Below are positions 8,130 to 17,349 of a stretch of DNA of 64,000 bases, in pieces (positions within the stretch are counted from its first letter, which is position 1; each line of letters starts with the position of its first letter). The translations under genes and the position numbers were made by a program. Where the stretch lies: NCBI RefSeq assembly GCF_024181405.1, contig NZ_CP051302.1:1860001-1924000 (forward strand), given 5' to 3'. The notes beneath the pieces are model-generated. The model saw nothing but the letters and a program-made list of their open reading frames with translations, had not been told where the DNA came from and made no database searches. The stretch is from Treponema denticola (GTDB lineage: Bacteria > Spirochaetota > Spirochaetia > Treponematales > Treponemataceae).

Positions 8130-9125
8130 ATGCTTTCTTTTGAAGATTTTAGTTTTAAAGAATATGACTCATGCACTCTATGCCCAAAAAATTGCAAGGT
8201 AAACCGCAATAAGGGCGAAAAAGGCTTTTGCCGCGAAACACGAGAGCTGCGCCTTGCATGGGCAGGCCTCCACTTCGGGGAAGAGCCGCCAATCACGGGA
8301 GCCGGAGGTTCAGGCACAATCTTTGTTACGGGCTGCAACCTTCGTTGTTCCTTTTGCCAAAACTATCAGATATCCCAAGAAGGCATGGGAAGGGCTGTAA
8401 ACCTTGAAGAATTTGTAAACTTGTGTTTTGTTCTCGAAAAAGAAGGGGCAGAAAACATAAACATCGTTACAGGCAGCCATGCAATCCCTGCAATAGCCCT
8501 AGGACTAAAAGAAGCAAAAGACCGAGGCTTAAAGATTCCTGTTGTCTGGAATTCTTCTGCCTATGAAACCGAAGAAGCTATAAGCCTCCTTTCGGACTGT
8601 GTTGACGGCTGGCTTCCCGACTTAAAAACATTAAACCCGCAAATTTCTTCTCAAATTTTTTACGCACCCGATTATCCCGAAACGGCAACAAGGGCAATCC
8701 TAAAAATGGCCTGCCTTTCTCCCTTAAAAATAGGCACGGAAAATAAAGAAAAATACCCTTTAGGAAAACTTTACTCAGGCGTCATAGTACGCCATCTTGC
8801 CCTACCCTCCAGAATGCCGGACTCGAAGGCTGTTCTAAGATGGTTTGCAAAAAACTTAAGAGGCAGGGCTCTTATTTCGGTGATGACCCAATACACACCG
8901 GTTAAAAGAACGGCCGGCATAAAAAACTATTCTCTCTTTGAAAACCGGATGCTAAACCTAAAGGAAGACGAAACCTTAAAAGACCTCCTTTCAAGCTTAA
9001 AAATAGATGAGGGCTTTTACCAAGAGCTTGTCGCCTCCGATGACTGGCTCCCCGATTTTAACCGGGTACAAACCTTTTCATCGGAACTTTCAAAACCTTT
9101 GTGGCATTGGAAGCAAATTTCTTAA
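8130..9125 (+). CDS. Radical SAM protein of the PflX (COG1313) type
   Basis: 331 residues. The N-terminus has a cysteine cluster (C15, C18, C22, C34 in CTLCPKNC...GFC) followed by the radical SAM signature CNLRCSFC with C69, C73 and C76. This layout is that of PflX-like proteins, which resemble pyruvate formate-lyase activases but whose substrate is not established. No glycyl radical enzyme lies nearby. No good Shine-Dalgarno sequence precedes the ATG; an upstream alternative is not available in frame. Confidence 0.85.
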   Translation: MLSFEDFSFKEYDSCTLCPKNCKVNRNKGEKGFCRETRELRLAWAGLHFGEEPPITGAGGSGTIFVTGCNLRCSFCQNYQISQEGMGRAVNLEEFVNLCFVLEKEGAENINIVTGSHAIPAIALGLKEAKDRGLKIPVVWNSSAYETEEAISLLSDCVDGWLPDLKTLNPQISSQIFYAPDYPETATRAILKMACLSPLKIGTENKEKYPLGKLYSGVIVRHLALPSRMPDSKAVLRWFAKNLRGRALISVMTQYTPVKRTAGIKNYSLFENRMLNLKEDETLKDLLSSLKIDEGFYQELVASDDWLPDFNRVQTFSSELSKPLWHWKQIS

Positions 9126-9162
9126 ATTATCGTAAATTTACCTAAAAAGCGGCGGACTCATA

Positions 9163-9191
9163 TTGACAAATTCGGAGTTTTACAGGATAAT
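9163..9191 (+). promoter_or_regulatory. Strong promoter of the exported beta-rich protein gene
   Basis: TTGACA (9163-9168), 17 bp, GATAAT (9186-9191). The gene has a normal leader of about 27 bases and a strong AAGGAG site before the ATG at 9225, in contrast to the leaderless genes in this window. Confidence 0.7.
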
Positions 9192-9224
9192 CGGCTATAG
9201 TAGATTTTAGAAAAAGGAGATATT

Positions 9225-10586
9225 ATGAAAATACAAAAGAAATTATTTGTTTTTGCAGTTCTTTTAATGGCTGCATCATTGGTTTTCGCTCAAACATCAA
9301 TGACATCACACAGTACTCAAAACCTTTTCGGCACTGATGTTGACGATTTTATGAATGTAAATGAATGGCAAAATGTACAGCCTAAAAACATCTTCGGATT
9401 TTTGGGCTACGGCGATACCGGTATAGGCTCGATAAACTTAGGTCTTGCCCACCAGTTTAAACCATTCTATTTAGGTACCTACTTTGAAGGTCAAGTCAAT
9501 GAATGGATAAGTAAGAAAGAAACGAGCGGCGATACGGAAACATCAACATCCACTCAGCATACGTCTAATGGAAAGCTTCTTTTCGGATTCGGGAACATCG
9601 GTGTTATGGCGGATATGTCTTATACGCCTAAAGCCAACAACAAGGTTACATGGACAGAGGCCACACAAACAAAACAAACCGATAATCTCTTTTACCTGGA
9701 TTTTAATTTAATTGGAGGTATAAATTTAAACTCAAATAATAAGCTCTTTAAGATTTCTGCCAAGTTGGGACTTGAGTCTAATGTCGATAAGAAGACGACC
9801 AATGTAAATGGTAATGTTACAAGCTTTACAGATAAGAATAAATACGACCTTGTTATAAACGCAGGATTTTCCCATGATTTTTCATCAAAAGACGGCCTAA
9901 CCCAGACAGTTCTGGCCGATCTGGACACCAAATGGCGTATATGGCCTGCAAAAAGAAGTATAACTGTAGCAGGCGGCATCACAACCACAACGTATCAATA
10001 TGGTGACCTAAGGGATGTAATTACACTTACCCCTAAGTACCAAATTGCCTATGAACCCGAAGGTAAATTTGCCTTTAAAGCCGAGGCCGGTTTAGGAATA
10101 GGATTTGGCTTTGAGAACGAGTATGACTATACACGTACTGTTACCTCAGGCGGAGGCGAGGCAAAGACATATAAGCCCCTCAGGACATACAAAACAACAT
10201 TAAGTCTGTATCCTGAATTAAAGGCGGCTTTTGTCTATGCCCCCGTATCGAAGTTTAAGCTTAACTTCGGCTTAGGCTTTAATGTTCCATCAGTTGACTG
10301 GAATTTTACCAAGACAGAAACGCGCGATGCATCAGGTAATGTTACACAAACCGATAATGGAAACACGTTTACATTTAATACTGCTGATGGAAAGTTCAGT
10401 GCAGATTCGGGATTTACTTGGCTTATAACCGAGAATGTAATCTTTGATGCAAACTGGAATATTGTCAATAATTTGCTTAATACCTTTAGTACAAACCTAA
10501 GCGAGGGTGATGGTACCAATTTTTGGAATACTGTAAACAAACTCGTTGTCCACAATATAAAATTTGCCCTATCGGTTAAATTCTAA
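9225..10586 (+). CDS. Exported beta-rich protein, probably an outer-membrane barrel
   Basis: 453 residues with a clear signal peptide (about 1-23, cleavage after VFA-Q). The rest is rich in alternating strands with Gly/aromatic pairs and ends in ALSVKF, a terminal Phe typical of outer-membrane barrels. Segments such as LGIGFGFENEY and NFGLGFNVPS look like barrel strands. No named family was recognised. It is a single-gene unit: own strong promoter, strong ribosome site and a terminator 35 bp after the stop, which suggests high expression. Confidence 0.75.
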   Translation: MKIQKKLFVFAVLLMAASLVFAQTSMTSHSTQNLFGTDVDDFMNVNEWQNVQPKNIFGFLGYGDTGIGSINLGLAHQFKPFYLGTYFEGQVNEWISKKETSGDTETSTSTQHTSNGKLLFGFGNIGVMADMSYTPKANNKVTWTEATQTKQTDNLFYLDFNLIGGINLNSNNKLFKISAKLGLESNVDKKTTNVNGNVTSFTDKNKYDLVINAGFSHDFSSKDGLTQTVLADLDTKWRIWPAKRSITVAGGITTTTYQYGDLRDVITLTPKYQIAYEPEGKFAFKAEAGLGIGFGFENEYDYTRTVTSGGGEAKTYKPLRTYKTTLSLYPELKAAFVYAPVSKFKLNFGLGFNVPSVDWNFTKTETRDASGNVTQTDNGNTFTFNTADGKFSADSGFTWLITENVIFDANWNIVNNLLNTFSTNLSEGDGTNFWNTVNKLVVHNIKFALSVKF

Positions 10587-10620
10587 TCAAAATTTATACT
10601 ATTAAAATCTACTTTAGATA

Positions 10621-10658
10621 AACCTGTTAATGTTTAAAAGGCATTAGCAGGTTTTTTT
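10621..10658 (+). terminator. Rho-independent terminator
   Basis: Arms 10621-10632 (AACCTGTTAATG) and 10642-10653 pair over 12 positions with one G-U wobble, loop of nine bases, ending in a run of seven T (10652-10658). It closes the beta-rich protein gene. Confidence 0.85.
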
Positions 10659-10694
10659 GTAAATTTGCAGTTAAGCTAAACCTACAAAAAAGAC

Positions 10695-10723
10695 TAGACA
10701 AGCTGAATAGAAAATATTAAACT
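10695..10723 (+). promoter_or_regulatory. Probable promoter giving a near-leaderless AraC regulator mRNA
   Basis: TAGACA (10695-10700), 17 bp, TAAACT (10718-10723); the ATG at 10732 is eight bases further and lacks a ribosome site. The hexamers are moderate matches only. Confidence 0.45.
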
Positions 10724-10731
10724 CATTTTAT

Positions 10732-11616
10732 ATGAAAGAAAAAACAAAAGACGATACCATTATAATAAAGTTATATGAGGGGATACATCTGGAAATATAC
10801 GACACTTATACCGAGAAATCATATAGCTTAAAAGGAGAGCCTAGGAATGTTTTTAGAATCGATTACTGCTTTCAAGGGATTATGGAAGGTCAATTTGAAA
10901 ATCAAACTTTTTCGTATTTAGGAGAAAAAGAAACAGCTATAAATTATGAAAAACTTGCATTATCAAAAAGCTTTTTTCCGTTGAAGTTTTATAAGGGTAT
11001 AAGTATACTATTCTTTCTTGATAAAATAAATTCTAATTTCAAAAATACTGCTCAATTATTTAATATAGATGTTGAAAAAATATGCAAAAATTTAGATTTG
11101 CAGGACGGATGGTATAAAATAAAAATTAATTCCGAGATCTCTTATATAATGAATACACTGTATGAAAAACAAAGCTTGAAACATATAGAGTACTTTCAAA
11201 TTAAATTATTCGAAATTCTATATCTTTTAAGTGTAATCAATACGGAAGAATACCGAAAAGAAGAATTTTATTCGGGTTATCACATCAATAAGGTAAAAAA
11301 AATTCATGAATATGCCGTTAATAATATAGATAAAAATATATCTTTTAAAAAGATGGTTAAAAATGAAGATTTAAGCTACACTATTTTTCAAAAATTATTT
11401 AAGCAAATTTACGGAGAAAGCCCTTACTCATATTTAAAAAAATATCGATTAAAAATTGCAGCATTTTATATTTCCTCTACCGATAGAAAAATTACCGATA
11501 TAGCTATAAATTGCGGATACTTAAATGCAAGTAAATTTTCTGATGCATTTAAATCCGTTTACGGCATCAGCCCAATCCAATACAGAAATGGAGAAAAACC
11601 TACAATAACTAAATAA
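10732..11616 (+). CDS. AraC-family transcriptional regulator (PchR-like)
   Basis: 294 residues. The N-terminal 180 residues form a poorly conserved sensing domain; residues about 195-290 carry two helix-turn-helix units, the second with ITDIAINCGYLNASKFSDAFKSVYG and the ISPIQYR end of the family. The preceding segment GESPYSYLKKYRLKIAA is typical of PchR-like regulators, which often control iron or siderophore transport. It sits 109 bp upstream of ABC pair A in the same direction, so it is the probable activator of that pair. The ligand is unknown. Confidence 0.88.
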   Translation: MKEKTKDDTIIIKLYEGIHLEIYDTYTEKSYSLKGEPRNVFRIDYCFQGIMEGQFENQTFSYLGEKETAINYEKLALSKSFFPLKFYKGISILFFLDKINSNFKNTAQLFNIDVEKICKNLDLQDGWYKIKINSEISYIMNTLYEKQSLKHIEYFQIKLFEILYLLSVINTEEYRKEEFYSGYHINKVKKIHEYAVNNIDKNISFKKMVKNEDLSYTIFQKLFKQIYGESPYSYLKKYRLKIAAFYISSTDRKITDIAINCGYLNASKFSDAFKSVYGISPIQYRNGEKPTITK

Positions 11617-11678
11617 AAATATCATTTTGGATTATTTTCAATTAAAATAGAGTAGAAAAATTTATCATAATTCAGTAT

Positions 11679-11696
11679 AGTTAGCTAATACTAACT
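11679..11696 (+). promoter_or_regulatory. Inverted repeat, candidate operator of ABC pair A
   Basis: AGTTAG (11679-11684) and CTAACT (11691-11696) form a perfect 6-bp inverted repeat with a 6-bp centre. A possible -10 TATAAA follows at 11698-11703 with no good -35 box, as expected of an activator-dependent promoter. GGAG at about 11711 is the ribosome site of the first exporter gene. Confidence 0.4.
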
Positions 11697-11725
11697 TTAT
11701 AAAACGAAAGTGGAGATAAACAATT

Positions 11726-13459
11726 ATGATGCTTAACAGAAGAGTTATCGAATTGACAAAAGGTATTAAATGCAGCATTTTGTTTAAAGCCCTATTGGGT
11801 GTTGCCGTATCGGGAACTTATGTAGCTCAAGCTGTCTTGTTGGGGAAAATAGTGGGACAACTTTATTCCAAAGAAGAATTATCCGTGGTAATACAAAGTA
11901 TCTTATACATATCGGCAATCATAGCATCCCGCCTTATTTTAATATATTACAATTCAGTTTACGGCAAAAAAATTATCGGCAAGGTAAAAAACATTTTAAG
12001 GCGCCGCATTTACGATAAACTGTTAAAACTGGGACCTGCATTTTTAGATGATGAAAGAACAGGTAAATTAGGTTCAACAATGGTAAGCGGAGTAGACTAT
12101 TTAGAAGGGTATTTAACGCTATACATTCCGCAAATACTTGTGTGTGTAATTGCATGCGGTGCAATGCTCATTTATGTTTTTTCGCTGCATTATGTTTTAG
12201 GCATAATATCGACGGCAGCCTTAATCGCCGTATTGATTTCTCCCGTTGCTTTCGGGAAGATACTATCGGAATCTTCCAATGCCCATTGGGCGGCTTATAG
12301 AAATTTAACTGCAGAAATTTTAGACGGCATTCAAGGGATTACAACGGCAAAGACGTATAATGCACAAGAAAGGCTCGGAAAATTATTAAAAGAAAAAATG
12401 AGAACACTTTTTTCTGAAACTATGCGCAACTTAAAAGTAAACCTAGCCGAAATAGGTATTTCCAATTTTGCTTCCGGTATCGGTACAAGTTTTACCCTTG
12501 CCGTAGCAGCACTATTAACTTCTATGCATATAATTCCCGCATCCTCATTACTTATTTTGCTTTTTATGACCAACGAAGTTTTTAGACCTGCAAACGAATT
12601 GGCGGCATACTTTCATCAAGGTTTTATGGGCATAACCTCTATGGGCGGAATTTTTGCCTTACTTGATGAAGAAGAAAAAATAAAAGATGAGGGGACTAAA
12701 ACCATTGACATAAAATCGGCCGATGGTTTTGAAATAAAATATAAAAATATTGAATTCGCTTACAGCGAAAAAAAGAATACGGTTTTTAAGAATTTAAATT
12801 TCACTGTTGCAAAAAATGAAAAACTTGCAGTTGCAGGAGAATCGGGAAGCGGAAAAACTACCATTGTAAATTTATTGTTAAGGTTTTATGAGCCTACAAG
12901 CGGGAGCATTTATATCAACGGTACCGATATAAAAGACTTGACATTAAAATCTTTGCGCAGTTTAATTACGGTAGTTTCGCAAGAAACCTATTTGTTTAAC
13001 GGAACAATAAAAGAAAATCTTTTACATGCAAATGAAAATGCAGATGAGGAGAAGCTTATAGATGCATGTAAGGCTGCAAATATTCATTCCTTTATTCAAA
13101 GTTTACCGGAAGGTTACAATACAAAAGTCGGAGAAAGAGGGCTTAACTTTTCGGGAGGGCAAAGACAAAGAATTGCAATTGCAAGAGCCGTTTTAAAAAA
13201 CTCACCGATTGTAGTTCTTGATGAAGCTACGTCCAGCGTGGATACCGAAAATGAAAATGAAATTAAACAAAGTCTTAATCACTTGTTAAGAAACAGAACA
13301 AGCATTACGATTGCGCATCGCTTAAATACAATTGAAAACAGTGATAGAATTCTGGTTTTGCTCAGAGGAGAAATCGTAGAAGAAGGCTCTCACAAAGAAC
13401 TTATTTTAAAAGACGGATACTACAAAAAGCTTGTAGAAGCGCAACAAGGAGAAAATTAA
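11726..13459 (+). CDS. ABC exporter half-transporter, pair A first subunit
   Basis: 577 residues: a six-helix membrane domain (about 1-310) fused to an ATPase domain (about 330-577). Walker A GESGSGKTT, Q-loop VVSQETYLF, signature NFSGGQRQR, Walker B VVLDEATSS and the H-loop IAHRL are all intact, so this half can hydrolyse ATP. The downstream gene is a second, different half, hence a heterodimer. The upstream PchR-like regulator gives the layout of the YbtPQ type siderophore/metallophore systems, but a drug or peptide exporter is equally possible. Confidence 0.9.
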   Translation: MMLNRRVIELTKGIKCSILFKALLGVAVSGTYVAQAVLLGKIVGQLYSKEELSVVIQSILYISAIIASRLILIYYNSVYGKKIIGKVKNILRRRIYDKLLKLGPAFLDDERTGKLGSTMVSGVDYLEGYLTLYIPQILVCVIACGAMLIYVFSLHYVLGIISTAALIAVLISPVAFGKILSESSNAHWAAYRNLTAEILDGIQGITTAKTYNAQERLGKLLKEKMRTLFSETMRNLKVNLAEIGISNFASGIGTSFTLAVAALLTSMHIIPASSLLILLFMTNEVFRPANELAAYFHQGFMGITSMGGIFALLDEEEKIKDEGTKTIDIKSADGFEIKYKNIEFAYSEKKNTVFKNLNFTVAKNEKLAVAGESGSGKTTIVNLLLRFYEPTSGSIYINGTDIKDLTLKSLRSLITVVSQETYLFNGTIKENLLHANENADEEKLIDACKAANIHSFIQSLPEGYNTKVGERGLNFSGGQRQRIAIARAVLKNSPIVVLDEATSSVDTENENEIKQSLNHLLRNRTSITIAHRLNTIENSDRILVLLRGEIVEEGSHKELILKDGYYKKLVEAQQGEN

Positions 13460-13460
13460 T

Positions 13461-15128
13461 ATGTTTAAAGAAAAATATAAACCGCTTATTAAAATGTCTA
13501 AATACATAAGCTTTTATAAAAAAGAATTTATTATTTCGATTATTTACGGAATATTTAACAGTGTTTTTGCTTTGCTCACCGTTTTAACGGGCGCATATAT
13601 AGCTTCAGCGGCTCTGTTTAAAATGAGCACAGGAAAAATACTTTATCTTTTTATACCGCTGATTATTTTTATTATCGGCAAAGGACTTTTTGCTTTTTTG
13701 GAAATGTACGAATGTCATTTGGTCTCATACGGTGTAATCGAAAAAATAAGAAACCTTTTATATGATTCGATTTCCAAAACAGCACCGCAATCCACAGGCA
13801 AAAAAAGAAGCGGAAGTATTACCTCCGTGTTTGTCGAAGATGTTGAAGCCACCGAAGTTTTTTATGCTCACACCGCAGGCTCTTACATAATTGCATTTGT
13901 CTGCACTGTTCTTTATCTTACTGCATTAAGTTTTCTTTCATTTAAAATAAGTGCAGCCGTTTTTGCCGCCTGTATTCTTGTCGCAGCTGTTCCATATTTT
14001 TTTAATCCTATTACAAAAAAAATCGGAGAAGAGATACGCGACGGTTTGGCTGAGGTAAATGCCGAAGCTGTAGATACGGTTCAAGGTTTACGTGAGATTT
14101 TAATTTTCGGCAAAGAAAAAAAATACATTGAAAAGGTTACTGCCGATACCTTACGCTTAAATAAAAAAGAAATACGGGATGGGAGATTTAAGGGTTTACA
14201 CAGTTTGATAATAAACTTAATTACCTCCGCAGTTTTAATTTCAACAATATTACTTGCTCATTCGGAAGTAATTGCAGGCTCGTTAAAACCTGAAATGGTT
14301 TCGGTTGTTATAATATTTTCTCTTTTTGCCTTTGTGCCTATAATGAGCGTTTCGGTTACGGCAGGAGCTATGAATATTTCAAATGGAGCGGCAAAAAGAA
14401 TTTTGGATATATTAGAAGAAGAACCGGCCGTTAAAGACAGGGTTCCATATATTCCGCAAAACAAATCTTCGGTTAAGGGAAACATAGAATTTAAAGACGT
14501 AAAATTTTCTTACGAAAAAGGTACCGAAGTTTTGCACGGGGTTAATTTTACGGTTAAGGCCGGTGAAAGCATTGCCCTTACGGGTGAATCGGGAGCGGGA
14601 AAATCTACAATAGCGAATTTGCTTATGCGCTTTTACGAACCTGACAGCGGAGCAATTTATATTGACGGAAAAAACATAAAAGACATACACCAAAATTCCC
14701 TGAGGGATATAATCGCCTATGTACCGCAGGATGTTTATCTTTTTAATAAAACCATAAAAGAAAACATTTCCCTTGCCTGTCCCGATGCAAGCGATGAAGA
14801 AATTAAACAAGCTGCTAAAGTTGCGATGGCTGACGGCTTCATTAAAAGACTGGAACAAGGCTACGATACCAATGTCGGTGAGCGGGGTGTTCAGCTCTCA
14901 GGCGGAGAAAAGCAAAGAATTGCTATAGCACGTGCCGTCTTAAAAAATTCTCCTATATTACTGATGGACGAAGCCGTTTCCAATTTGGATAGTGAAAGCG
15001 AAGCACTCTTCCGGCAAGCCCTAAATAATATCCGCAAAAATAAAACCATAATAACGATTGCACATCGTCCTTCTACAATAAAAGAGGCGGACAGGGCTAT
15101 AAAAATCGAAAACGGAAAAATAGCTTAA
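13461..15128 (+). CDS. ABC exporter half-transporter, pair A second subunit
   Basis: 555 residues, membrane domain about 1-310, ATPase domain about 330-555. Walker A GESGAGKST, signature QLSGGEKQR, Walker B LLMDEAVSNLD and IAHRP are present; the Walker B glutamate is kept, but the next residues AVSN depart from the usual ATS. The gene starts one base after its partner, with AAGGAG inside the partner's 3' end. It belongs to the CydC-like group by general look; it should pair with the 577-residue half. Confidence 0.9.
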   Translation: MFKEKYKPLIKMSKYISFYKKEFIISIIYGIFNSVFALLTVLTGAYIASAALFKMSTGKILYLFIPLIIFIIGKGLFAFLEMYECHLVSYGVIEKIRNLLYDSISKTAPQSTGKKRSGSITSVFVEDVEATEVFYAHTAGSYIIAFVCTVLYLTALSFLSFKISAAVFAACILVAAVPYFFNPITKKIGEEIRDGLAEVNAEAVDTVQGLREILIFGKEKKYIEKVTADTLRLNKKEIRDGRFKGLHSLIINLITSAVLISTILLAHSEVIAGSLKPEMVSVVIIFSLFAFVPIMSVSVTAGAMNISNGAAKRILDILEEEPAVKDRVPYIPQNKSSVKGNIEFKDVKFSYEKGTEVLHGVNFTVKAGESIALTGESGAGKSTIANLLMRFYEPDSGAIYIDGKNIKDIHQNSLRDIIAYVPQDVYLFNKTIKENISLACPDASDEEIKQAAKVAMADGFIKRLEQGYDTNVGERGVQLSGGEKQRIAIARAVLKNSPILLMDEAVSNLDSESEALFRQALNNIRKNKTIITIAHRPSTIKEADRAIKIENGKIA

Positions 15129-15138
15129 AATTTTAGCC

Positions 15139-15167
15139 TTGAATTTTATTCGGTTTATGTGTATAAT
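15139..15167 (+). promoter_or_regulatory. Promoter of the aldehyde dehydrogenase-rsmG unit
   Basis: TTGAAT (15139-15144), 17 bp, TATAAT (15162-15167). It gives a leader of about 23 bases with CCGGAG before the ATG at 15197. Confidence 0.7.
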
Positions 15168-15196
15168 GCTTCGACAAAACATTGCCGGAGCACATA

Positions 15197-16570
15197 ATGA
15201 ATCAAGATATAGAAACAATCGTAAAAAATTGCAGGATTTTTTTTGGAACAAATAAAACAAAAAGCTATGAGTTTAGGATTTCTCAATTATTAAAATTACA
15301 GGAAGTCTTAAACCAAAACAAAAAAGAACTTTTAAATGCCCTTTATTCCGACTTACACAAAACCGAAATGGAAGGCTTCTTTTCGGAATTTGCTATTGTA
15401 CGCGGAGAACTTAAATTTGCAATAAAGCACTTAAAAAAATGGATTAAACCTAAAAGGGTTCCAACCTCGATTGCTCATTTTAAAAGCTCAAGCAAAATAA
15501 TGTATGAGCCCTTCGGCACCGTGCTCATTATGTCGCCATGGAACTATCCTTTAAATTTAACCCTCGCTCCATTGGTAGGTGCCATTGCTGCAGGGAACTG
15601 CGCCGTTGTAAAGCCCTCAAATTATTCGCCTGCAACATCGGAGGTTATAAAAAAAATAATCTCCGAAAACTTTCCGCCGGAATATATATCGATAATTACC
15701 GGAGGGAGGGAAGAAAACTCAAAACTTTTGGAGCAGCGTTTTGACTACATCTTTTTTACAGGCGGAACAACTGTCGGCAAGCTCATAATGGAAGCGGCTG
15801 CCAAATATGTAACCCCCGTAACCTTGGAGCTCGGCGGAAAATCTCCCTGCGTAGTCGAAAAATCTGCAAACTTAAAAGTTGCAGCCCGCCGAATAGCTTT
15901 CGGAAAATACCTTAACGCCGGACAAACCTGCGTAGCCCCCGATTATCTTTTAATTCAAGATGAGGTAAAAGAAAAATTTATCGAAGAATTAAAAGAAGCT
16001 TTAAAAGAATTTTTCCCCACGGAAACCTATTTGGACATGCACCTTCCCCACATCGTAAACGAAAAACATTTTGACCGCCTCATGGGTTTAATTGAAGGAG
16101 AAAAAATAATCACGGGCGGCAAAGGAGAAAAAAGCAGAAAATTTATTGAGCCCACAGTTTTGGATAATATCACCTTTGATTCCAAAATAATGCAGGAAGA
16201 AATTTTCGGGCCAATCCTTCCCGTAATAAGTTTTAAAACAATAGAAGAAGCAATTAAACTGATTAAATCCCGCGAAAAGCCCTTAGCCTCTTATCTTTTC
16301 ACAACCGACTCAAATATAGAAAAGAAATTCCTCAATGAAGTTTCTTTCGGGGGCGGCTGTATCAACGATACGATAGTCCACTTGGCAAGCGATTACCTTC
16401 CCTTCGGAGGAGTCGGCTTTAGCGGCATAGGAAAATATCACGGAGACGAAAGCTTTAAAGTTTTCAGCAATGCAAAAAGCATCTTAAAAAAATCAAACTT
16501 CATCGACATTAAGCTCCGCTATCATCCCTATTCCGAAAAAAAATTAAACATAATAGATAAGATGATGTAG
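15197..16570 (+). CDS. NAD(P)-dependent aldehyde dehydrogenase
   Basis: 457 residues of the aldehyde dehydrogenase superfamily, in the short branch with fatty-aldehyde and coniferyl-aldehyde enzymes. Visible motifs are SPWNYPLNL (active-site Asn region), the cofactor segment FFTGGTTVGK, the base glutamate in LELGGKSP, the catalytic cysteine in NAGQTCVAPD and the late EEIFGPILPV. The frame can be opened 15 bases earlier at a TTG, but that would swallow the GGAG ribosome site, so ATG at 15197 is chosen. Substrate not determinable. rsmG follows 14 bp later. Confidence 0.92.
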   Translation: MNQDIETIVKNCRIFFGTNKTKSYEFRISQLLKLQEVLNQNKKELLNALYSDLHKTEMEGFFSEFAIVRGELKFAIKHLKKWIKPKRVPTSIAHFKSSSKIMYEPFGTVLIMSPWNYPLNLTLAPLVGAIAAGNCAVVKPSNYSPATSEVIKKIISENFPPEYISIITGGREENSKLLEQRFDYIFFTGGTTVGKLIMEAAAKYVTPVTLELGGKSPCVVEKSANLKVAARRIAFGKYLNAGQTCVAPDYLLIQDEVKEKFIEELKEALKEFFPTETYLDMHLPHIVNEKHFDRLMGLIEGEKIITGGKGEKSRKFIEPTVLDNITFDSKIMQEEIFGPILPVISFKTIEEAIKLIKSREKPLASYLFTTDSNIEKKFLNEVSFGGGCINDTIVHLASDYLPFGGVGFSGIGKYHGDESFKVFSNAKSILKKSNFIDIKLRYHPYSEKKLNIIDKMM

Positions 16571-16584
16571 GAAACGCTTTAAAA

Positions 16585-17349
16585 ATGGAAGATGATAAAC
16601 TTTTATCAAAGGTCCTTTTATCAGATGGTCTTCTACTAAAGGGCTTAAAAGAATTAGGCATAAACGAAAAGACTCATAATAAGCTTTCTAAACTTTTAAA
16701 CATTTATATGCGGGAACTTAAAATGTTTAACGCCTCATTTAACTTGGTGAAGGTTAAGGACGATGAAGAATTAATCGTCTCCCATATTTTAGATTCCCTT
16801 TCGGCATGGCGTTTTTTTTATAACGCAACCCAAAATACCGAAAACAAAAATACCGAAAGCAAAACCTCAAGCAAAAATGATAATGAAGCCCTCATTACAA
16901 AAGAGCCTTTTTACATTGCCGATGCCGGAACCGGAGCCGGCTTTCCCGGGATTCCCCTTGCAGCTCTCTTTATTTCTTTAGGCAATTTAGATGTAAAACT
17001 TTCTTTAATCGAAAGAATGCAAAAGCGATGCACATTTTTAGAAAACATCAAGGCCGTTCTCCAATTAAATAACACCGAGATTATCGAAAGCGAAGCCGAA
17101 AAGGCCCCTCAAAATAAATTTGATATTGTAACTTGCAGAGCTTTCCGCACTTTGGATAAGCACATCCTAAACACCCTTTTAAATCTTGCAAAGCCTAAGG
17201 GTAAATTATTTTTATACAAGGCCGCAAAAGAAAAAATAAACGAAGAAACGGAGCTTGTCAAAAAAGAAGGCCTAAACTATAAAATAGAAAAACTTGATGT
17301 TCCTTTTTTAAAAAAAGAAAGGCACCTTCTTATAATCGAAAAGCCTTAA
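16585..17349 (+). CDS. rsmG: 16S rRNA (guanine-527-N7) methyltransferase RsmG
   Basis: 254 residues. The N-terminal FNASFNLVKVKDDEEL and HILDSL segments and the SAM-binding GAGFPGIPLA followed by SLIERMQKR are diagnostic of RsmG/GidB, which methylates G527 of 16S rRNA. Between HILDSLSAWRFF and the SAM motif there is an insertion of about 30 Asn/Thr/Lys/Ser-rich residues not usual in the family. An AGGAAA site precedes the ATG. Its stop shares a TTAA with the convergent phosphoesterase gene. Confidence 0.93.
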   Translation: MEDDKLLSKVLLSDGLLLKGLKELGINEKTHNKLSKLLNIYMRELKMFNASFNLVKVKDDEELIVSHILDSLSAWRFFYNATQNTENKNTESKTSSKNDNEALITKEPFYIADAGTGAGFPGIPLAALFISLGNLDVKLSLIERMQKRCTFLENIKAVLQLNNTEIIESEAEKAPQNKFDIVTCRAFRTLDKHILNTLLNLAKPKGKLFLYKAAKEKINEETELVKKEGLNYKIEKLDVPFLKKERHLLIIEKP

